Source: Cylindrotheca closterium
Lineage: Eukaryota > Bacillariophyta > Bacillariophyceae > Bacillariales > Bacillariaceae
Length of the DNA: 25,658 nucleotides
Reading direction: 5' to 3'
Assembly: GCA_933822405.4 (NCBI GenBank)
Contig: CAKOGP040001158.1
Span: forward strand, 5,822 to 31,479
Below are positions 21,901-25,658 of this stretch, piece by piece; positions within the stretch are counted from its first letter, which is position 1; each line of letters begins with the position of its first letter. The notes under the pieces were generated by a model. It was given only the letters and a program-made list of their open reading frames with translations, was not told the DNA's origin and made no database searches. The position numbers and the translations under genes are program-made.

Positions 21901-23356
21901 ATGGGAAACAAGGCAAGGAGCAAGAAGGCACCAAGCAAAGGGAAGGGCAATGGAAGCAAGAAGAAGATAGCTTCAACCACTGAAACACCAGCAAAGCCCC
22001 CACCAAGACAAACCCGTGAGTTTTTTTGAATTACTAGTATCAGAATGTGATTGCTAAACATTGAAGTAACAACAGCATGCTTTGTTTATTGTAGGGGAGT
22101 CTCGGAGAAAGGAAAAGGTATATGATGATGATTCAAGTGTGAGCAGTGATGAGGACCTTGAGCGCAACGAGGATGAGGATGATGAGTCCTGTCTGTCTCC
22201 TTCACCTAACGCCAGTAGTGGGACTACGACCTCACCAAGAACCGCAACTGCAACCACAGCTAATGAAACAACAACTCCAACAAGAGGAGCTGCGGCAGCT
22301 AATGCTTTTGAAGCCAGGTTCCAGCACATGGAGAATCTTCTGGAAAGATTTTTCAGGCACAAGGAAGACAACTGCCGTGTCAGGTGGTTCCAAGAACAGT
22401 GAGTGCTGCCAGAAGCGCTTGTTCCCCTGGAAACACTACCATCACAAATTCCAATCGCTCAATGGACAAGCAAGAGCAGATCTTGGTCATGAAGCTACTG
22501 CAAGATCAAGACGCAATTAAAAAGGGTCTTTATGCTTTTGTGAAGCTGCATACCTTCTGTCGCATTAAGTTCCCTACTACTGAAGAGAAGGGAGTGCGGG
22601 AATGCACCAAGGCAGTCCAGAAAAGTTATGTCCTGTTACCAGAGGGTGTGGATACAGATGTGTTTGCCAGCAAGTGGCAATCAAGTTTGAGAGAGAGACT
22701 GAGAATGCTGAGAAACAACTGTCAAAACAGTGCCAAAAAGAAATTTATCAGTGAGTATTCATGTTTCCACTGTTGTGTGACAAAAGCCTGGATCTCACCT
22801 GCTTCTTTTGTTGGATATACAAGGTGACTGGAAGGAGGGGGTTGTGCCCCAAAACTCGGAAGCTAGCCTTGTGACCAACTACCAAGACTATGTAGATGAT
22901 GACGGAAAGGCGAGGGACAATAGAAAGGACAACTATGATTCCTTCCTCTACTTCATTGATCGCATCTTGCCATCTGTCAATGCAGATGTCACTAAGTATT
23001 ATGGTGATGCAAGATGTCAATTTGGTTTGAGCAATGCTTTCACTGTCACGGATGAAGCATTTGGACTTCTGATGGTGGAGAACTATGTGGAACAGTGGAA
23101 GGCACTGGCCAAAGAATGGCCCAGCAGTGACACCACTGAAGATCAAGGACTGAAATGCAAACGCATGTGTTCACTGGGTGGCAGGTACACTGGCAGTGAA
23201 AAGGGGATGGTTGCAGGTGGATGGGATAATGGTGGCATCAATCGTTTCAATGAGTTAGCACAGATGGTAAGTACGGCAAAGGAAAAAGCTAGTAGAAACC
23301 AGGAAGTTGGAAAACGTAATCATGAATCACTGGAGAGGATTGGAAGGGGATTCTGA
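21901..23356 (+). CDS. Transposon gene 3, three exons, unknown function
   Basis: Exon 1 is 21901-22015, a Lys/Ser-rich start (MGNKARSKKAPSKGKG) that looks like a nuclear-localising tail. Exon 2 is 22095-22750 and exon 3 is 22824-23356. Both introns are GT-AG, and both junctions keep phase (C|GG to Arg; A|GT to Ser). One base is missing in the T5 run at 22349-22353: adding it links ARFQHMENLLERF to QAQGRQLPCQ and gives about 434 codons. Exon 2 begins acidic (DEDLERNEDEDDE), then Thr/Ala-rich, then helical (LQDQDAIKKGLYAFVKLHTFCRIKF). Exon 3 has LSNAFTVTDEAFGLLMVENYVEQW and WDNGGINRFNELAQMV. I recall similar 'TDEAF...LLENYxxxW' plus 'GWxxxGxxRFNEL' proteins beside transposases in diatoms, but cannot name the domain. 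A shifted frame to TAG 23415-23417 (ending YEDEDE) may be the real C-terminus. Confidence 0.65.
22016..22094 (+). other. Intron 1 of gene 3, 79 bases
   Basis: Donor GTGAGT at 22016, acceptor TTTATTGTAG at 22094. Splicing joins ACC C to GG GAG in phase. The size fits short diatom introns. Confidence 0.75.
22751..22823 (+). other. Intron 2 of gene 3, 73 bases
   Basis: Donor GTGAGT at 22751, acceptor GGATATACAAG at 22823. Splicing joins KKKFI to S-D-W-K in phase and avoids the stop that otherwise ends the frame. Confidence 0.75.
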
Positions 23357-23417
23357 ACAAAGGCGCAAAAAGGCAAAGCAGCACATTGTAACAGCATATG
23401 AGGATGAAGACGAATAG

Positions 23418-23779
23418 ATTAGTGAAAAGTAGGTAGTACAAGTAGTTGATATTATCATACTGTCATTGTGATATTTCAATTGTTGTAGTCATCACATAAT
23501 CACTTTGGGCATGTGACAATAGATGATGCTGGAAATGCAAAAATGACAGGGTGAAGGTGGTATTGAGACACTCAGTGCATGGTTCATGGTGGCTAGACCG
23601 TGTCCCAAAATGACAGGTAGTAGGTGATTTTTTCGCACGGCGAAGGTGACATTAGCACAGAGGCAAAAATAAGTATGAAAAGGTTCTAGTCGAATGGCTG
23701 CAAAAAAATCACGTGGCCACATGACATAAGCAGACGGAGCCATGTCCTCATGTGACACGAGCAAGCCAACCAATAGGAC
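23418..23779. other. Right subterminal region with six TGACA motifs
   Basis: No gene is seen. TGACA occurs at 23514, 23544, 23611, 23647, 23722 and 23753, two of them as AAATGACAGG. The reverse orientation (TGTCA) occurs near the left end at 14347 and 14441. This is the expected pattern for subterminal transposase-binding motifs, but the 5-mer is short enough that a chance cluster is possible. Confidence 0.5.
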
Positions 23780-23798
23780 CTGACTTTCTTTTCCGATG
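23780..23798 (-). repeat. Right terminal inverted repeat
   Basis: The 19-mer CTGACTTTCTTTTCCGATG is the exact reverse complement of the left end, directly followed by CA. Similarity between the two ends stops after these 19 bases. Confidence 0.9.
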
Positions 23799-23800
23799 CA

Positions 23801-24010
23801 GGCAAATGGAAATTCCATGGGAAAAAAGCTGTCGCTCCCGACTTTGAACTCCAAATTCAAGGTCTTTCAGGTGCTACTGAATCCTTGCGTTGCCTTGAAC
23901 CAGATGACTCGGAACGCACTTTGGGAGTTATGCTTGCTCCCTTGGAAAACCTTGAGGCCCACAAGGCTCAGATGGTTGCTAAAGCCAAGGATTGGGCAGA
24001 ACAGCTTTGA
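23801..24010 (+). pseudogene. Non-LTR ORF2, reverse transcriptase part 2
   Basis: The frame GKWKFHGKKAVAP through SLRCLEPDDSERTLGVMLAP to KAKDWAEQL, ending in TGA at 24008-24010. The L-E-P-x-x-x-x-x-T-L-G-V block is the conserved stretch after motif C in this non-LTR lineage. It is preceded in intact copies by the K-S-(F/W)-W-x-L-I-D-F-x-W block seen at 14149-14173 on the other side of the insertion. Sequence after WAEQL no longer resembles the family, so the retrotransposon is cut again here. Confidence 0.85.
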
Positions 24011-24175
24011 CCCAACCTGCTTCACAAATATGATGTCATAGAAAAAGAAAAACGGAAAACGAAAAGCACGGAATCAATCGGAACTTGCAAACGGTGTTTG
24101 TAACCTAAGTACTAGAGTCTACGTAGAAATCGCAGCAGTTTTATCAATTCAACGGCATTTCACTGTTCTACAATA
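24011..24175 (+). other. Junction between non-LTR fragment and downstream open frame
   Basis: 165 A-rich bases with no gene. A possible GT-AG intron spans 24100-24175 (GTAACC to CTACAATAG, 76 bases, like the introns of gene 3). No ATG upstream of it leads into a usable exon, so this reading is weak. Confidence 0.35.
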
Positions 24176-25658
24176 GGAAAGTATACATCTCTGAAGGTTG
24201 TTTCAACGGCTGCTAAGAAGGCAGGCGGATCAAAATCTAAGTCGGGTTCTACCTCCAAAAAGAGCGGAAAGAAACGATTGGAAAATGCATCCTCTGTTGA
24301 TTTACGTCAACCTAAAGACAGAGATCCCAAGATCTCCAACGATTCCGGAACTAAAGAAGTGATCGACACAGTGCGCCCACTGATTGACTTTGGGCTCTCC
24401 ACTCAAGATTTAGTCGCTATCGGCTATGACAAGAACTCTACTCAGATCGAGTTTGGAAATCACGTTTTTACGAAATGGATCGACGACCACAACGCCCGCT
24501 GGTCTCAAGCCCTTCCCAGGTTCGATAGCCCTTTCCAGGACTTCTATGCTAAGTTCTCGGTCGAAGTTCGAGTCAATATGATTTTCGACGAATACGATAA
24601 CGACTGGCAACGCGTTTTGGGCTTTTTGATTTCGATTTTTGAGGATGACGACAAGAACACGGAATATATCTGGGGAGTGAGAGCGATCGCTCTACAGGTC
24701 GCTCAACAAATTCCTTTCTCCTTCTTTGATATCGGTCTTCTGGGTGATTCGACAATTCAACAAGATGATTTGTACTTCTGTCGTGACGATTCTAATCCTC
24801 GCTTACGACAAGAGACACCTTTGGTACAATTTTGGTTGATCTGTGCTACAATGTTCGATCATCCTTGGACTATGATGTTTGACGAATTTCTTGAGGTGAC
24901 TCCTGTACAATGCATACAGGAAATGAAGACTAAAGTCATCGCGGGCTTTCCGAACGACGCGGTTGACAAAGTTGAAATCCACAAGGGTGTCAGAAAGATT
25001 TTCGATCCGGAGTATGAAGATTCCGAGGAAGAAGATGATTCCATCGGTGACAAAGATAATGGCTTGGTTAACAGGTACGCTCAACCTGACGGGTGGGATT
25101 CAGACGAGACCGGCGATGACAGCGAATTTGACAATAAGACTGACGACGATGCTGATGATGATGATGAGGATGAGGCATCCGAGGAATCCGTCATTATAGT
25201 TGAAAGCACTCGGCCGACAGACAATGAATACGGTGGTAGTCGATCCGGCAGAGGTCACCTCGCTGAGACTCGCACCGTCACTGATGAAACAGTCTCCGAA
25301 TTGACAGGAAACACAGGTGATGAATCTGACCCGGAATTAGCGTCTCCGCCAAGAAAGAAAGGACGCTCCCAACGGGTATCAATTGATGAGCAAGCTACCG
25401 AAATGGACGTGGATGGAACGGACCTAAGCATATGTTCCCGACCCAGTGGAAAGCGGCTGCATCCGGCGACAAGGTCCACTAAACCTGCTACACAGGAGAC
25501 GGCAAAATCGAGGCCTACAACGAACGCTCCTGGAGCTAAACGGAAATCCCAACGAACTTTGACGCTGGAAGAGCGCCTGGATGATTTGCGCAATGTCGAC
25601 CTGGATGGAATGGAAGGCAGGGCTATGTTGGTCGAGTTGGGCATGGTCTACAGCTACT
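24176..25658 (+). CDS. Large open frame of unknown function, partial at 3' end
   Basis: One plus-strand frame is open from the TAG at 24113-24115 to the window end, at least 494 codons from 24176. The first in-frame ATG is at 24578, inside what looks like a folded domain. The start is therefore missing, spliced on from elsewhere, or the gene is 5'-truncated. In order: a Lys/Ser-rich lead (KKAGGSKSKSGSTSKKSGKK); a globular part with many aromatics (VRPLIDFGLSTQDLVAIGYD, DNDWQRVLGFLISIFEDDD, PLVQFWLICATMFDHPW); an acidic tract (about 25021-25190); and a disordered tail with the basic patch PPRKKGR near 25343. This fits a nuclear or gag-like protein, but I do not recognise the fold. Base composition resembles the neighbouring elements. 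Confidence 0.6.

Noticed and set aside
23492..23860. Minus-strand 122-codon open frame across the right TIR
   Set aside because: It crosses the transposon border and covers non-coding subterminal repeats, so it cannot be an old gene of either unit.
24410..25644. Several minus-strand open frames of 60-129 codons
   Set aside because: They are shadows of the continuous plus-strand frame that runs from 24176 to the window end.

Overview
The window looks like a transposon-rich stretch of a eukaryotic microalgal genome, most likely a pennate diatom. This is inferred from four things: copia-type pol sequences with a 'FHVDDLMSSH' reverse transcriptase core, a non-LTR retrotransposon whose RT carries a 'GSRKRHQAIDLA' block, very short GT-AG introns (73 and 79 bases), and a leucine-rich-repeat protein of the kind common in diatoms. 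No bacterial-style operons, rRNA or convincing tRNA genes are seen. Almost everything is mobile DNA in various states of decay, and much of it is nested.

Layout. (1) 1-4894, plus strand: a copia-type element (called Copia-A here) that starts before the window and ends with a 537-base LTR whose two ends are long inverted repeats. Its pol has two frame-0 breaks in the second half, one stop near the window start, a frameshift near 1185, and a 284-base TIR element (1601-1884) with a 3-base target duplication. (2) 4895-6431: inverted repeats and a 31-base palindromic tandem array that invades the 3' part of a minus-strand LRR gene. (3) 6497-7060, minus: a rearranged scrap of Copia-A RT. (4) 7061-about 11942, minus: a second, different copia element (Copia-B), inserted into that scrap. 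It has a 270-base 3' LTR, is truncated in gag, and has lost several catalytic residues. (5) About 11943-14187 and 23799-24010, plus: a 5'-truncated non-LTR retrotransposon (endonuclease then RT), split in two by a very large insertion.

(6) 14188-23798: the most interesting object, a 9,611-base DNA transposon with perfect 19-base terminal inverted repeats and a 2-base duplication (CA). Removing the element and one CA rejoins the RT reading frame of the host retrotransposon exactly. It carries three genes. The first is a plus-strand transposase-like gene of about 1,064 codons. The second is a convergent minus-strand gene of about 928 codons and unknown function, with a 46-unit TCA/GAT repeat coding poly-serine. 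The third is a plus-strand, three-exon gene of about 434 codons, also unknown. All three are interrupted by one-base changes at homopolymer runs. A duplicated block lies upstream of gene 2, and TGACA-type motifs are clustered near both ends.

(7) 24176-25658, plus: a long open frame running off the end of the window, with a globular N-terminal half, an acidic stretch and basic, NLS-like patches. I do not recognise it, and it has no ATG in its first 134 codons.

How the parts fit: Copia-B landed in a Copia-A fragment. A non-LTR fragment abuts truncated Copia-B. The large TIR transposon then landed in the non-LTR RT. The TIR transposon is the least decayed of the large elements and so probably the youngest.
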